This document shows, in pieces, positions 43,349 to 52,387 of a DNA stretch of 64,000 nucleotides. The notes beneath the pieces are model-generated. The model was not told the origin of the DNA. It ran no database searches and worked only from the letters and a program-made list of their open reading frames with translations. The position numbers and the translations under genes were made by a program. How positions within the stretch are numbered: position 1 is the first letter of the stretch; each line of letters begins with the position of its first letter. The stretch covers positions 62,001 through 126,000 of the forward strand of contig NZ_WMID02000011.1 of NCBI RefSeq assembly GCF_009711165.2, read 5' to 3'. The DNA comes from Flavobacterium sp. MC2016-06 (GTDB lineage Bacteria > Bacteroidota > Bacteroidia > Flavobacteriales > Flavobacteriaceae).

Positions 43349-43889
43349 AGGAGATAAGGTTTCTGTCTTAGACGAAGCCATTAACGGAACGGTAGTTTCG
43401 GTGAAAAATAATGAAATTTTGGTGGAAACTGAAGATGGATTTATGATGACATTTTCTGTCAACGAGTTGCTTAAAATTCAAGATTCCAGTAATTTAATGA
43501 ATTCTATTAAAAGAATTAATTTAGATGAAGTTTCAAAAGAGAAAGAAGAGCCAAAACCAAGAAGTTTTGTAAAAGAACGCAAAGATAAACGAGAAATTTC
43601 GGCTCCAGAATTTGATTTGCATATCGAAAAACTGGTTCCAAATAAACGCGGCATGTCAAATTACGATATCTTGACTTTGCAGACAGAAACTGCAAAAAGA
43701 CATATCGATTTTGCGATAAGAAATCGTATTCCTAAAATCGTTTTTATACATGGTGTCGGCGAAGGAATTTTAAAAGCCGAACTTGATTTTTTATTGGGTC
43801 GTTATGATGGAATAGATTTTCAAGACGCCAATTATCAAAAATATGGCCTAGGAGCAACAGAAGTTTATTTTAGACAAAACAATAAATAA
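43335..43889 (+). CDS. Smr-domain protein (MutS2-like)
   Basis: About 184 residues from the ATG at 43335 (or the second ATG at 43338); an earlier in-frame start at 43296 would lie inside the upstream gene. The N-terminal KGDKVSVLDEAINGTVVSVK with ILVETEDGFMMTFS is a small KOW/SH3-like beta domain (about 3-45). The C-terminal Smr domain (about 95-184) has FDLHIEKL, the DLHIE/HG motif FIHGVGEGILKAEL and GLGATEVYF. The Smr domain often has nicking or RNA endonuclease activity. It is an isolated C-terminal-type protein, not full MutS2. Confidence 0.85.
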   Translation: MMLNKGDKVSVLDEAINGTVVSVKNNEILVETEDGFMMTFSVNELLKIQDSSNLMNSIKRINLDEVSKEKEEPKPRSFVKERKDKREISAPEFDLHIEKLVPNKRGMSNYDILTLQTETAKRHIDFAIRNRIPKIVFIHGVGEGILKAELDFLLGRYDGIDFQDANYQKYGLGATEVYFRQNNK

Positions 43890-43933
43890 GATGTTTTTCA
43901 GCATCTAAAAATGTTCGTTTTAAAGCATAAAAA

Positions 43934-43990
43934 AACGTCCGTTTTTCAATCTGATTCAGCTTAGAAATCAGTCTTGAAAAACGGACATTT
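43934..43990. terminator. Long hairpin between convergent genes
   Basis: Stem CGTCCGTTTTTCAA / TTGAAAAACGGAC with an inner CTGATT / AATCAG stem and flanking A and T runs. Bidirectional terminator for the Smr gene and the lipoprotein gene ending at 44033. Confidence 0.8.
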
Positions 43991-44032
43991 TTTTGTAAGT
44001 ATTTTTAAATTTTATTTAGAATAAAATCTATT

Positions 44033-45034
44033 TTATTTAGCTATTGTTAATGTGCCTAAAACAAAAGTAGTTCCTAGTTTAAAATGGCTTCCGCCTTTTT
44101 GCATTATTACATTTTTTAATGTAATGGTATGTATAAAACTATTAGTAGCATCTAGTGTTGAGACCTCTATAATACCACTTACATTTGCTACTCCTAATTT
44201 ACCACTCCAATCTTCGCCTATTGCTGGAGATGCAGGAGCTGGTGATGCACAGAAATAAGAATCAGTAAAACTACCTGTACCACTTGTTGCAGTGCGATAA
44301 TATACATTGTTCATTGAAGCTGTAATTAAAGAAGTTCTTGGCTGATTTGGTAGAGTAGCTACAGGTTGTATTAAATTAGGGTCAATATTGTCTATAGAGA
44401 TATAGAAAGAAGGCGAATAATTATAAACTCTATTTAAACCTGCAGTACATTGAAAAGCTTTATAATTTTCAGTCGCTGAATTTGAAAAAGCTAACGAATT
44501 AGGAATGGTTACCGAAGTTGCGTAAGTACCAAAAGCAAATTTTTCGTCTGTTTGCGGTACTCCAGAAGGTTTTGAAAAGGTTATATTAGTGAAGTTGATA
44601 CTATGCTCGTATCCTGAAATTTTACTGCTCCCATCTGTGGTGTTAACAACTTCAACTTGTCTAGATATAATATTCATTTTTCCAGCTGTTGCTACCCACT
44701 CTTCGATTACTTTTGGTGTAGTAGGAGGTATAGTGTTACACAGATTATCTGTTGCTACTGTACCATCATAAGATCTATATAAAAAACGATAGGTAGTATT
44801 ATCAATATCATAAACATTAGTAACAGAGTCATTTACAATTGAGGTAGTTGGTAATTGAAGTAAAAGAGCTTCTTTTTCGTTAATTTTATAAATTAAGGTA
44901 TTACCTGTTGTAGATGTAGTTGGACAGCTTGCGGATGAAACATCTTCAAAATTGATTGTATCTACTGTTAAATTACCATCATCACAACCGTTTAATAAAA
45001 GGGCGAATAATAGAAGGCTTGCATATTTTTTCAT
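44033..45034 (-). CDS. Lipoprotein with two related beta domains
   Basis: About 333 residues from the ATG at 45032-45034, which starts directly at a lipoprotein signal (LLLFALLLNGC, Cys18); the upstream ATG at 45076 would put 14 extra residues before it. Two halves share a pattern: YRFLYRSYDGTVATDNLCNT with EEWVATAGKMNI and YEHSINFTNITF in the first; NVYYRTATSGTGSFTDSYFC with EDWSGKLGVANV and FIHTITLKNVIM in the second. The protein is thus probably a tandem duplication of a beta domain of ~150 residues, each with conserved cysteines. Family not recognised. Confidence 0.72.
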   Translation of the reverse strand: MKKYASLLLFALLLNGCDDGNLTVDTINFEDVSSASCPTTSTTGNTLIYKINEKEALLLQLPTTSIVNDSVTNVYDIDNTTYRFLYRSYDGTVATDNLCNTIPPTTPKVIEEWVATAGKMNIISRQVEVVNTTDGSSKISGYEHSINFTNITFSKPSGVPQTDEKFAFGTYATSVTIPNSLAFSNSATENYKAFQCTAGLNRVYNYSPSFYISIDNIDPNLIQPVATLPNQPRTSLITASMNNVYYRTATSGTGSFTDSYFCASPAPASPAIGEDWSGKLGVANVSGIIEVSTLDATNSFIHTITLKNVIMQKGGSHFKLGTTFVLGTLTIAK

Positions 45035-45121
45035 CGTAATTTTATTTGGGTTCAAAAATAGTGAAAAATTTGGCAAATGATATTTAAGATTTCACAATTG
45101 ATATTTCTTAACTTTGCCGTA

Positions 45122-46246
45122 ATGAAAAAAGTATACCTCGATAATGCCTCTACAACTGCTATGCGACCAGAAGTTATTCAAGAAATGACAAAGGTTATGG
45201 CAGAAGATTTTGGTAATCCGTCTTCTACACACAGTTTTGGCAGAAACGGTAAAATGATATTAGAGCTTTCTAGAAAAAGCATTGCTAAATATTTAAACTG
45301 TTCCGCCCAAGAAATTATTTTTACTTCTGGCGGTACAGAAGCAGACAACTGGATTCTTCGTTCTGCTGTAGAAGATCTTAAGGTCGAGCGTATCATTACT
45401 TCAAAAATAGAACATCACGCTGTTTTATATACTACGTTGGCTTTACAATCAGATTACAATATTCAAGTCGATTATGTAAACATAAATTCTGACGGAACAA
45501 TCGATTTAACGCATTTGTCTAATTTGCTTTCTGATGAAAAAAAGACAATTGTTAGTTTAATGCATGTAAACAACGAAACAGGAACTGTTTTAGATCTAGA
45601 TAGAGTAACTACTATTTGCAAGCAGTATAACGTCTTATTTCACTCTGATACGGTACAATCTGTAGGTAAAACCGAAATCGATCTGCAAAAGACTCCTGTT
45701 GACTTTATTGTGGCAAGTGCACACAAGTTTCATGGACCAAAAGGTGTTGGTTTTGCTTTTGTTCGAAAAAATACAGGTTTACAGCCTTTAATTTTTGGAG
45801 GAGAACAAGAAAAAGGCCTTCGCGCAGGAACAGAAGCGGTACATCAAATTGCAGGTATGGTAAAAGCGCTGGCACTTTCTTACGAGAATTTAGATCAGGA
45901 TAGAAAATACATTACAGATTTAAAAATGTATTTAATTGAAGAGTTCGAAATTCATTTCCCAGGCTTTAGAATCAACGGAAAAAAAGAAGATTTTTACAAT
46001 ATCATCAATATTATTCTGCCTTTTTCGTCAGACAAAACTTCGATGCTTTTGTTTAGTTTAGATATGAAAGGAATTGCAGTTTCTAGAGGAAGCGCCTGCC
46101 AGTCTGGAAGTATAAAACCGTCGCACGTTTTAAAAGAAATGCTTTCGGAGAATGATTTAAAATTACCAAACCTCCGAATTTCTTTCAGTCATTATAATAC
46201 AAAAGAAGATATCGATTGGCTGATCGAGAGCTTGAAGAATATTTAA
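45122..46246 (+). CDS. Cysteine desulfurase (NifS/IscS-like)
   Basis: PLP enzyme that takes sulfur from cysteine for Fe-S cluster or thio-modification pathways. About 374 residues from the ATG at 45122; the earlier start at 45077 would add 15 unlike residues. The Schiff-base lysine is in VASAHKFHGPKGVGF. The N-terminal YLDNASTTAMRPEV and GNPSSTHSFGR are the class V signature, and the catalytic cysteine lies in RGSACQSGS. A TAACTTTG -7 box is at 45109-45116, close to the start. There is no IscU or SufE next door, so its pathway is not fixed by context. Confidence 0.92.
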   Translation: MKKVYLDNASTTAMRPEVIQEMTKVMAEDFGNPSSTHSFGRNGKMILELSRKSIAKYLNCSAQEIIFTSGGTEADNWILRSAVEDLKVERIITSKIEHHAVLYTTLALQSDYNIQVDYVNINSDGTIDLTHLSNLLSDEKKTIVSLMHVNNETGTVLDLDRVTTICKQYNVLFHSDTVQSVGKTEIDLQKTPVDFIVASAHKFHGPKGVGFAFVRKNTGLQPLIFGGEQEKGLRAGTEAVHQIAGMVKALALSYENLDQDRKYITDLKMYLIEEFEIHFPGFRINGKKEDFYNIINIILPFSSDKTSMLLFSLDMKGIAVSRGSACQSGSIKPSHVLKEMLSENDLKLPNLRISFSHYNTKEDIDWLIESLKNI

Positions 46247-46253
46247 GATTGGA

Positions 46254-46299
46254 GATTTTAGATTTTAGATTATAAATACGTAATCTAAAATCTAAAATC
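46254..46299. terminator. Hairpin terminator between cysteine desulfurase and tsaC
   Basis: Nineteen-base perfect arms (46254-46272 and 46281-46299) built on GATTTTAGATTTTAGATTA. Bidirectional; the TTTTAGAT tandem is also typical of repeats in this group. Confidence 0.8.
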
Positions 46300-46311
46300 T
46301 TCAATCTAAAA

Positions 46312-46884
46312 TCACTTACGTATTACTTTTACCTGCGAATCATTTGTCAACTTAATAATAGTTGAAGGTTTTCCGGCAAGTTTATCTTGATTCAATTTTA
46401 CAACATAATCTACACCTTTTATAATCTCTGGATTAATGTCTTTGAAGGCAATAGGCGTTGGCTGTCCTGAAATATTAGCCGAAGTAGAAACCAAAGGTTT
46501 TTTCATTCGCTCTAATAATTTAAAGCAAAAAGGTTCTTTTACAATACGAACTCCAAGAGATTTATCTGCAGCAATTATATTGGGAGCAACATTTCTAGGG
46601 TCATCTAAAATTAAAGTAGTTGGTTTTTCAGATAGATCTAAAAGCTGCCAAGCTACTTCTGGAATGTTTTTAAAAACATTGTACATCATTTTTTCACCAT
46701 TCATCAAAACAATCATGCTTTGAGTTTCGGCACGTTGTTTCAGCTTGTATATTTTGGCAACAGCTTCTGCATTTGTAGCGTCACAGCCAATTCCCCAAAC
46801 TGTATCTGTTGGATAAAGAATGATTCCTCCTTCTTTAATAACTTCGTAAGCGTTTATGATTTCTTGGTTTATATCTTGATTCAT
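46312..46884 (-). CDS. tsaC: L-threonylcarbamoyladenylate synthase
   Basis: Makes the precursor of t6A37 in tRNAs that read ANN codons. At 190 aa it has the short TsaC/YrdC size and lacks the extra Sua5 domain. Signature segments: GGIILYPTDTVWGIGCDATN at residues 18-37, KIYKLKQRAETQSMIVLMN, LGVRIVKEPF, and the conserved STSANISGQPTP. Cytoplasmic. The next 332 bases upstream (46885-47216) hold only a dispersed repeat. Confidence 0.92.
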   Translation of the reverse strand: MNQDINQEIINAYEVIKEGGIILYPTDTVWGIGCDATNAEAVAKIYKLKQRAETQSMIVLMNGEKMMYNVFKNIPEVAWQLLDLSEKPTTLILDDPRNVAPNIIAADKSLGVRIVKEPFCFKLLERMKKPLVSTSANISGQPTPIAFKDINPEIIKGVDYVVKLNQDKLAGKPSTIIKLTNDSQVKVIRK

Positions 46885-47048
46885 AATTCAAATATTGTTT
46901 TTACCCAGTTTCTCGGGCTGTATTTTTGTTTACAAAGATATTATTTGAATTATAGAAATCATAATTTATAATTTTCATCCATTGATGTCCGATAAAAATT
47001 TTCTAATAATATGCCAACAGCCATTTAAATTAGTTTTTCGAATGATCC

Positions 47049-47185
47049 CAAAAAAATCCGTTTTTGTCAGCGTCTTTACGAAGTAAATCCGTTTTATCTG
47101 TGTCTCAATTCAAATGCTGCATAATAGGACACGGATGAAACTGATTCGCTATCGCGAAGACGCGGATTTAGGCGGATTTTTATTT
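47049..47185. repeat. Dispersed intergenic repeat element, copy 2 (inverted relative to 8741-8870)
   Basis: 47075-47103 is the exact reverse complement of 8817-8845. Other blocks, such as CGCGAAGACGCGGATTT and ACTGATTCGCTATCGCGAAG, match the 8741-8780 part in inverted order. The 46885-47216 spacer holds no gene. Confidence 0.8.
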
Positions 47186-47216
47186 TAATTGGGTAATAAT
47201 GATTTTGATCTAGTAA

Positions 47217-48236
47217 TTATGGAATTTCTAAAGGAATACTATCGTTTATTTCTAAAATGTACTTGATCCAATTTGTAAAGCTGTATTTTTTCTTGATTGA
47301 AGGATTAATTTCTTTATAAGGAGAATTCAAAAATTGATCAACAGCGCTTAAATCAAGTTTTTCGTCGAGACAAAGTATATTCTGCGGATCATAAAAATCA
47401 TAATTTTTAACGATCTGATTATTGGTAATAATCTTTTTATCACTGCCTAGTGCTTCAAAAATCCTAAAAGATAATCCTTCGTGAACAGAATCATTTTTTA
47501 AATCGATTAAAAACTTCGAATTGGCTGTTTTTTCTAAATTTTCATAATAAGATGTCGGAACTTTTATGAACGAAATGTAAGGTCGATTTTGTAAATTATC
47601 TTTAGTTACAGTTCTTAAAATAATGTTCAACTTATAATTTTTACTGTATAAATAATCGCAGATAATCAGTAAAGAATCAATTCGGTTGTCATAAGAACCA
47701 ATATAGAAAAAATCGTATTCAGGTTTATTTTCTTCGAATAAAGGATCAAAACAATCAAAATAAAAATTGGTTGTAGGATACGTTTTATCTTTAAGAATAT
47801 CATTTTTATCAAAAACATAAAATTTATCAAATAGCGGTATTTGTTCTTGTATTCCTTCAAATCGAGACAAACCATCCCATTGATAAGCATAGTTTTTTGC
47901 TCCAAGATTGGTCACTTTAGTTAATATTGAAGAATTAAATAAATCTGCTCTAATAGTAAGACTGTAATCTGTTTTAGGAAACGAATCTATCTGTTTTTCT
48001 ATTTTTTTATATTGTAATTCTTTTTTTAGTCTGGCTTTATAACCTTTATCAAAAAGTAAATTTTTGTGAATAAAATTTAAGACTTTATATTTTAAACTTG
48101 GATATTTAAATTCGCTGTTATAAGTCAGCATAAATACTTCAAAACCAATTTTCTTCAAATTTTCTTCTATGCAGGAATACAATCCAACATCAACAGTAAT
48201 AGGTAAGATTATTTTTTTATTTTGAAAGTACTGCAT
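47217..48236 (-). CDS. CgeB-like glycosyltransferase, paralogue C
   Basis: 339 residues with a two-domain GT-B-like layout. The N-terminal half has LPITVDVGLYSCIEENLKKI and the C-terminal half has the family block GLSFRIFEALGSDKKIITNNQ followed by NYDFYDPQNILCLDE, which corresponds to the CgeB/DUF3880-type C-terminal domain. Two paralogues lie upstream in the same operon (48217-49203 and 50189-51139). Probably transfers a sugar in surface polysaccharide or lipopolysaccharide synthesis; donor and acceptor unknown. It overlaps the upstream gene by 20 bases. Confidence 0.75.
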   Translation of the reverse strand: MQYFQNKKIILPITVDVGLYSCIEENLKKIGFEVFMLTYNSEFKYPSLKYKVLNFIHKNLLFDKGYKARLKKELQYKKIEKQIDSFPKTDYSLTIRADLFNSSILTKVTNLGAKNYAYQWDGLSRFEGIQEQIPLFDKFYVFDKNDILKDKTYPTTNFYFDCFDPLFEENKPEYDFFYIGSYDNRIDSLLIICDYLYSKNYKLNIILRTVTKDNLQNRPYISFIKVPTSYYENLEKTANSKFLIDLKNDSVHEGLSFRIFEALGSDKKIITNNQIVKNYDFYDPQNILCLDEKLDLSAVDQFLNSPYKEINPSIKKKYSFTNWIKYILEINDSIPLEIP

Positions 48237-49203
48237 TATTTTTGGATTGGTTTTGTAAATTAAAAACAGTTTTTACCCAGTTTTCAATAGTATATTTATG
48301 ATAAATTTCATCACTTAAAGGCTCGTAAGGAGTAGCTAGAAAATGGGGATCAATGTTTATCTCGCTATTTTCATCAAGAACCAAAATGTTATTAGGATTA
48401 TAGAAATCATAGTCAATAATTGATTTATTTGTGGTTATAATTTTTTTCTGCATAGCCAGAGCTTCAAAAATTCTGAAACTTAATCCGTTGTGATCTTTTC
48501 TAATTAAATCTAGAAATATTTTTGAGTTTTCAAAATGAGTCTGTAATTCTTCGGGAAATACAAGATCTCGCGAAAAAATAATATTCGGATTGATATTTTC
48601 GGGTGCTTTTTTACCAACTGCCATAAATTTAAACGGAATAGCATGTGCTGAAAGATAATTGGCCAGATTATTCAAAAAATCAAAACGTTCATCTATAGAA
48701 ATGACAATAAAAATATTCTCATTTGAAGTACCTGCAACTTCTTTCTTTTCCAAATATATATAATTGGAAATGAATGTAAACTGATGTTTTTTGACATCAA
48801 CTAAATCAAATGAAAATATTTCGTCAAAAATGCCGTCAATTAAGTGATCAATAGGAAATCGTCTGCAGCTGTCATAAATATAGGCAAGATATTTATCAGT
48901 AAGTTTTTTGAGTTCTAAATGCGTTTTTCGACTTATTTTATCTGGACGAATAAATAATATAGCATCTTGATGTCCCCATTCTTTAACTTGGTTCAAAATA
49001 TAATCTTCTAAAGCAGCAACCTTTTTGTTTTTGTTAAAAAATGTTTTAGAAATAGAATTACTTATTCTGTCAAAAACAGAAGTGTATTTATATTTAAATT
49101 TTGAAGCATCAATATGATTTGCTTCTATATTTCTTTTTCTTAATTCCTTTACAATGTTGTGATCATAATAAGTAGAATCATAACTAATTAAACAAATTTT
49201 CAT
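48217..49203 (-). CDS. CgeB-like glycosyltransferase, paralogue B
   Basis: 328 residues. Same plan as the flanking paralogues: MKICLISYDSTYYDHNIVKE start, a central acidic FSFDLVDVKKH segment after YIYDSCRR, and the C-terminal GLSFRIFEALAMQKKIITTN with DYDFYNPNNILVLDE. The N-terminal half shares the HHIN..KYKY and N.FLKTFFxKN pattern with paralogue A. Overlaps the next gene by 20 bases and lies 11 bases after the GT-like gene at 49215-50180. Function in surface glycan assembly inferred from neighbours. Confidence 0.75.
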   Translation of the reverse strand: MKICLISYDSTYYDHNIVKELRKRNIEANHIDASKFKYKYTSVFDRISNSISKTFFNKNKKVAALEDYILNQVKEWGHQDAILFIRPDKISRKTHLELKKLTDKYLAYIYDSCRRFPIDHLIDGIFDEIFSFDLVDVKKHQFTFISNYIYLEKKEVAGTSNENIFIVISIDERFDFLNNLANYLSAHAIPFKFMAVGKKAPENINPNIIFSRDLVFPEELQTHFENSKIFLDLIRKDHNGLSFRIFEALAMQKKIITTNKSIIDYDFYNPNNILVLDENSEINIDPHFLATPYEPLSDEIYHKYTIENWVKTVFNLQNQSKNNAVLSK

Positions 49204-49214
49204 AACGATATGAT

Positions 49215-50180
49215 TTATAGATTAGTGACAAGTTTTTTTGCATTCTCAATCATGTTTTGCTTCTCATTCAGAACAAATGATCTAAAATCTAAAAATTCAC
49301 CAAAAACCACTTCGTAATTATTCATAGTATGATTAATAAGTTCAATTACTTTTTCGGGCTGCATTTCATCTGTGTGCAGTTTGTATTTTTCGGGTATTCC
49401 TAAATCTTCTTTAAAAGCAGAAGTTCCGTCGCGCCCCGTTAATAGGCAGACACCAGAAACAAGCGCTTCTCTAGGGATTTTATCGCGACCGGGGAAATAG
49501 CCAAAATCAATGTGAAGTTTTGCTTTTCGTAATGTATCCCTCATTTCTTCCCTAGACATTCCAGACAAAGGTGTCCATTTGTATTGAGGAAGAAGTGCTT
49601 TATATTTTTCAATCTTATCCAATCCTTTTTTCGGATTATAAGTAATGATGTTTTCTTTCTGAAAAGATTCTGGAAGATCATCAAAGAAAAGTTCTGTAAC
49701 ATAATCGCATAAATAAGCAATTTCGTTGTCCAGTTTTTTAGTTTGTAAAAACTCTTTTGTTCTTTGCGATTGATACCAATGTGTAACTGTTTTGTTGGGT
49801 TCAAAACGATATTCGGTATGTTTATAAGGAACTATCAGTTTTCTAATCCAGTTTTTTTTCTTTTCTCGGCTGTTCATCAAAACCTCATAAAAATCAAGAC
49901 TCAGCCACCATATTTTTTTGGCAGCCAAAGGATATTTTGCAATAAGATTTGTCATTGATTCTGGAATTATCATGACATTATCAATGCTGTCTTTTACATT
50001 CATGACATAAGGAACATTGTAATTTTTGTAAAAAGAATGAACTGGATCTTTTTTATATTTAGAGTACAACATCTTTGCATTATAACCTAACGAATTTAAG
50101 ATGTAACCTAATTGATGTAATGCTTCTGGTCCTCCGGTGGCTTTTTTAGGAGGACAAATGATATATATGTTTTTAGACAT
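49215..50180 (-). CDS. Glycosyltransferase-like protein (GT-B type)
   Basis: 321 residues, distinct from its CgeB-like neighbours. The start IYIICPPKKATGGPEALHQLGYIL is a typical glycine-rich GT-B N-terminus (compare GT1/GT4 TGGxE loops). The C-terminal domain has HIDFGYFPGRDKIPREALVSGVCLLTG, where a Pro-Arg-Glu-Ala block takes the place of the usual E-x7-E donor-binding motif. Embedded in a run of glycosyltransferase genes with 8-11-base gaps, so surely one operon. Donor sugar unknown. Confidence 0.72.
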   Translation of the reverse strand: MSKNIYIICPPKKATGGPEALHQLGYILNSLGYNAKMLYSKYKKDPVHSFYKNYNVPYVMNVKDSIDNVMIIPESMTNLIAKYPLAAKKIWWLSLDFYEVLMNSREKKKNWIRKLIVPYKHTEYRFEPNKTVTHWYQSQRTKEFLQTKKLDNEIAYLCDYVTELFFDDLPESFQKENIITYNPKKGLDKIEKYKALLPQYKWTPLSGMSREEMRDTLRKAKLHIDFGYFPGRDKIPREALVSGVCLLTGRDGTSAFKEDLGIPEKYKLHTDEMQPEKVIELINHTMNNYEVVFGEFLDFRSFVLNEKQNMIENAKKLVTNL

Positions 50181-50188
50181 AATTGATT

Positions 50189-51139
50189 TTAAGTATTGTA
50201 AACTACATTATTGATCCAGCCGTCTAAAGTATATTTTTTGAAAATATTATCGGGTACTTTTTCATATGCTTTTTCAAAAAACGAGACAGGAACATCAGGA
50301 TTATTTTCATCTATTACCAAAATATTATTCGGATTGTAGAAGTCATAATTTATAATATCAGAATTGGTCGTAATTAGTTTTTTTTGTAAACCAAGACTTT
50401 CAAACACTCTAAACGTTAATCCGTTTTGACCTTCTCTATTAACATCAAGTAAAACCTGTGAGCGGTTTATATATTCATTCATTTCTGTTAGAGGAATATG
50501 TTTGGTGATGAATTCAATAGTTGAAGTTCTATCTTCTACTTTTTTATTATAAACAAAAATCTTATGACTAATGTTTTTTGATTTTAAGTCAGAAGCAATT
50601 TTAGATAAAACAGGAAGTCTTTTATCTTTTGAAATAATATTGAAAACCTGATGTTCAAATGAATCTTCGGTTTTAATAGAGGAATTATAAATCCAATTGG
50701 TTGCAAATTTTAAATTGTGTTTTTCGCAGTCTTCTTTTTCAAACGAAAAAACTTCATCAAAATAAGGGATTACACGAGTTATTTTCGGGCATCGGTAAGT
50801 ATTGTCATTAAAATAGGCAATTGTTTTTTTTCCGTATTTTTTTAATTCTAAAATACTTTTTGGGTCAATATGATCGCCCTTAATTACCAATATAACATCT
50901 TGCGGTATATTAATTTCTTTAAGGTTTTCGATGATTTTTTTACCAAAATAGATTGTTTTAAGATTTTTCTTAAAGAATGTTTTGAGGAAAAAATTGTAGG
51001 CTCGGTAAAGAAAATTGGGGTATTTGTACTTATAATTATTAAAATTAATATGATGTACATTATGACCTTTTTCTTCTAAAGCGGTTACGATATAATTATT
51101 GAACCCCCAATTATCAAGGCTTACTACGGCTATACGCAT
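50189..51139 (-). CDS. CgeB-like glycosyltransferase, paralogue A
   Basis: 316 residues, first gene of the minus-strand glycan operon. It starts MRIAVVSLDNWGFNNYIVTA and contains HHINFNNYKYKYPNFLYRAY, then IAYFNDNTYRCPKITRVIPY and VFSFEKEDCEKHNLKF, and ends with GLTFRVFESLGLQKKLITTN and NYDFYNPNNILVIDE. The same blocks are in paralogues B and C, so the three descend from one ancestor. Likely cytoplasmic face of the inner membrane, building a surface glycan. Confidence 0.75.
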   Translation of the reverse strand: MRIAVVSLDNWGFNNYIVTALEEKGHNVHHINFNNYKYKYPNFLYRAYNFFLKTFFKKNLKTIYFGKKIIENLKEINIPQDVILVIKGDHIDPKSILELKKYGKKTIAYFNDNTYRCPKITRVIPYFDEVFSFEKEDCEKHNLKFATNWIYNSSIKTEDSFEHQVFNIISKDKRLPVLSKIASDLKSKNISHKIFVYNKKVEDRTSTIEFITKHIPLTEMNEYINRSQVLLDVNREGQNGLTFRVFESLGLQKKLITTNSDIINYDFYNPNNILVIDENNPDVPVSFFEKAYEKVPDNIFKKYTLDGWINNVVYNT

Positions 51140-51469
51140 AATGTGTTTATTGAGACTGTTAAGTAAAAATTATTGATATTTTATGAAGCATCAGATTATT
51201 TTAATTTTTAAATGTAAGATTTTAACCTTAATTTAATATAAAAATATAAGAAAATATTTAAAAAACTGAATTTAGAATATTTTAATAAACTTATGCTTTA
51301 TTTAGCAGATGGATAAAAACGATAATAGTTGCGTTCTAGAATAGTTAAATTGTAGTTATTTTTAAAAATCTTTTTGCTGCAATTTTGTTAGGTAATCAAA
51401 GGGAAGAAATCACCTATATAGTAGATATAGTTCTTAATTTATTTTAATTGTAAATTAAGTTTAAGAATA
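51140..51469. other. Divergent spacer between the two glycan operons
   Basis: Very AT-rich, no ORF or hairpin recognised. It should hold the promoter of the minus-strand operon; none was clear to me. Confidence 0.4.
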
Positions 51470-51501
51470 ATTGAGTTTTCTTAATTATAAGGTTATTTTT
51501 G
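51470..51501 (+). promoter_or_regulatory. Promoter of the plus-strand glycan genes
   Basis: ATTG (51470-51473), 20 bases, then TATTTTTG (51494-51501), matching the Bacteroidota -33/-7 pattern with one mismatch in the -33 box. Confidence 0.5.
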
Positions 51502-51550
51502 TTCCTTTTCAGGAATACCACTTTTTAAAGTTGAATGATTTTAAGAAAGC

Positions 51551-52375
51551 ATGTTAAAAACCAAAACCAATAAAAATCCAGTTATAACAATAATGAAAGA
51601 TTCGGTAAAAATAATTATCCCTATTTATAAAGATCATTTTGGAGAACTTGAAGAAAAGTCTTTTTTGCAATGCATGAAGTTATTAAGTGAATACGATATT
51701 ACTTTGGTACAGCCAGAAGGGCTTGATAATTCGTATATCACAAAAAAATATCCAGAAATAGGAGTTAAGGATTTTCCAAAACATTATTTTAAGAATATAG
51801 AAGGATATAATGAATTATTGCTTTCAAGTTTATTTTATGAAGCCTTTTTAGACTCTGAGTATATTTTAATTTATCAGCTTGATGCTTTTGTTTTTAAGAA
51901 TGAATTGAAAGAATGGTGTCAAAAAGGTTACGATTATATTGGTGCTCCTTGGATCGCAACTCCTAAAGATACTTTTGGGAAAAAATTATTCAATGATATT
52001 GCCAGAAATTTTAGATCAAAAAAGAAAAACAGCCGAGAGCAGACTTTTTATAAAGTAGGAAATGGCGGTTTCTCATTGCGTAAAGTAGCTTCGCATTATG
52101 CAATTGCAAAAGAAAAAAGCCAATTTATAGCTGCTTTTTTAAGTGCAGAGAAAAAAGAGATTTATGCTATCGAAGATGTATTTTGGTCTTTGAAAGCACC
52201 AGAATTTGTGAGTGATTTTAAAATACCAGATTACAAAGAAGCTTGTCTATTTGCAATTGACCGTAAGCCTAAAATAGCTTTCGAAATTATTAATAACCAA
52301 ATGCCTTTTGGATGCCACGGAATCAATAAACCTAAAGTAATTGATTTTTGGAAACCAATTTTAGAGAAATATTAA
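51551..52375 (+). CDS. DUF5672-like glycosyltransferase
   Basis: 274 residues (an internal ATG at 51593 would give 260, and may be the true start because the conserved region begins there with VKIIIPIYKDHFGE). Segments YILIYQLDAFVF (a D-x-D-like donor site around QLDAF), GYDYIGAPWI, KVGNGGFSLRK, and EDVFWSL fit the DUF5672 group of GT-A-like glycosyltransferases. The downstream Kdo-kinase-like gene starts 12 bases later. The pair probably modifies an LPS core or surface glycan. Confidence 0.8.
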   Translation: MLKTKTNKNPVITIMKDSVKIIIPIYKDHFGELEEKSFLQCMKLLSEYDITLVQPEGLDNSYITKKYPEIGVKDFPKHYFKNIEGYNELLLSSLFYEAFLDSEYILIYQLDAFVFKNELKEWCQKGYDYIGAPWIATPKDTFGKKLFNDIARNFRSKKKNSREQTFYKVGNGGFSLRKVASHYAIAKEKSQFIAAFLSAEKKEIYAIEDVFWSLKAPEFVSDFKIPDYKEACLFAIDRKPKIAFEIINNQMPFGCHGINKPKVIDFWKPILEKY

Positions 52376-52387
52376 AGTAAAAATTAG

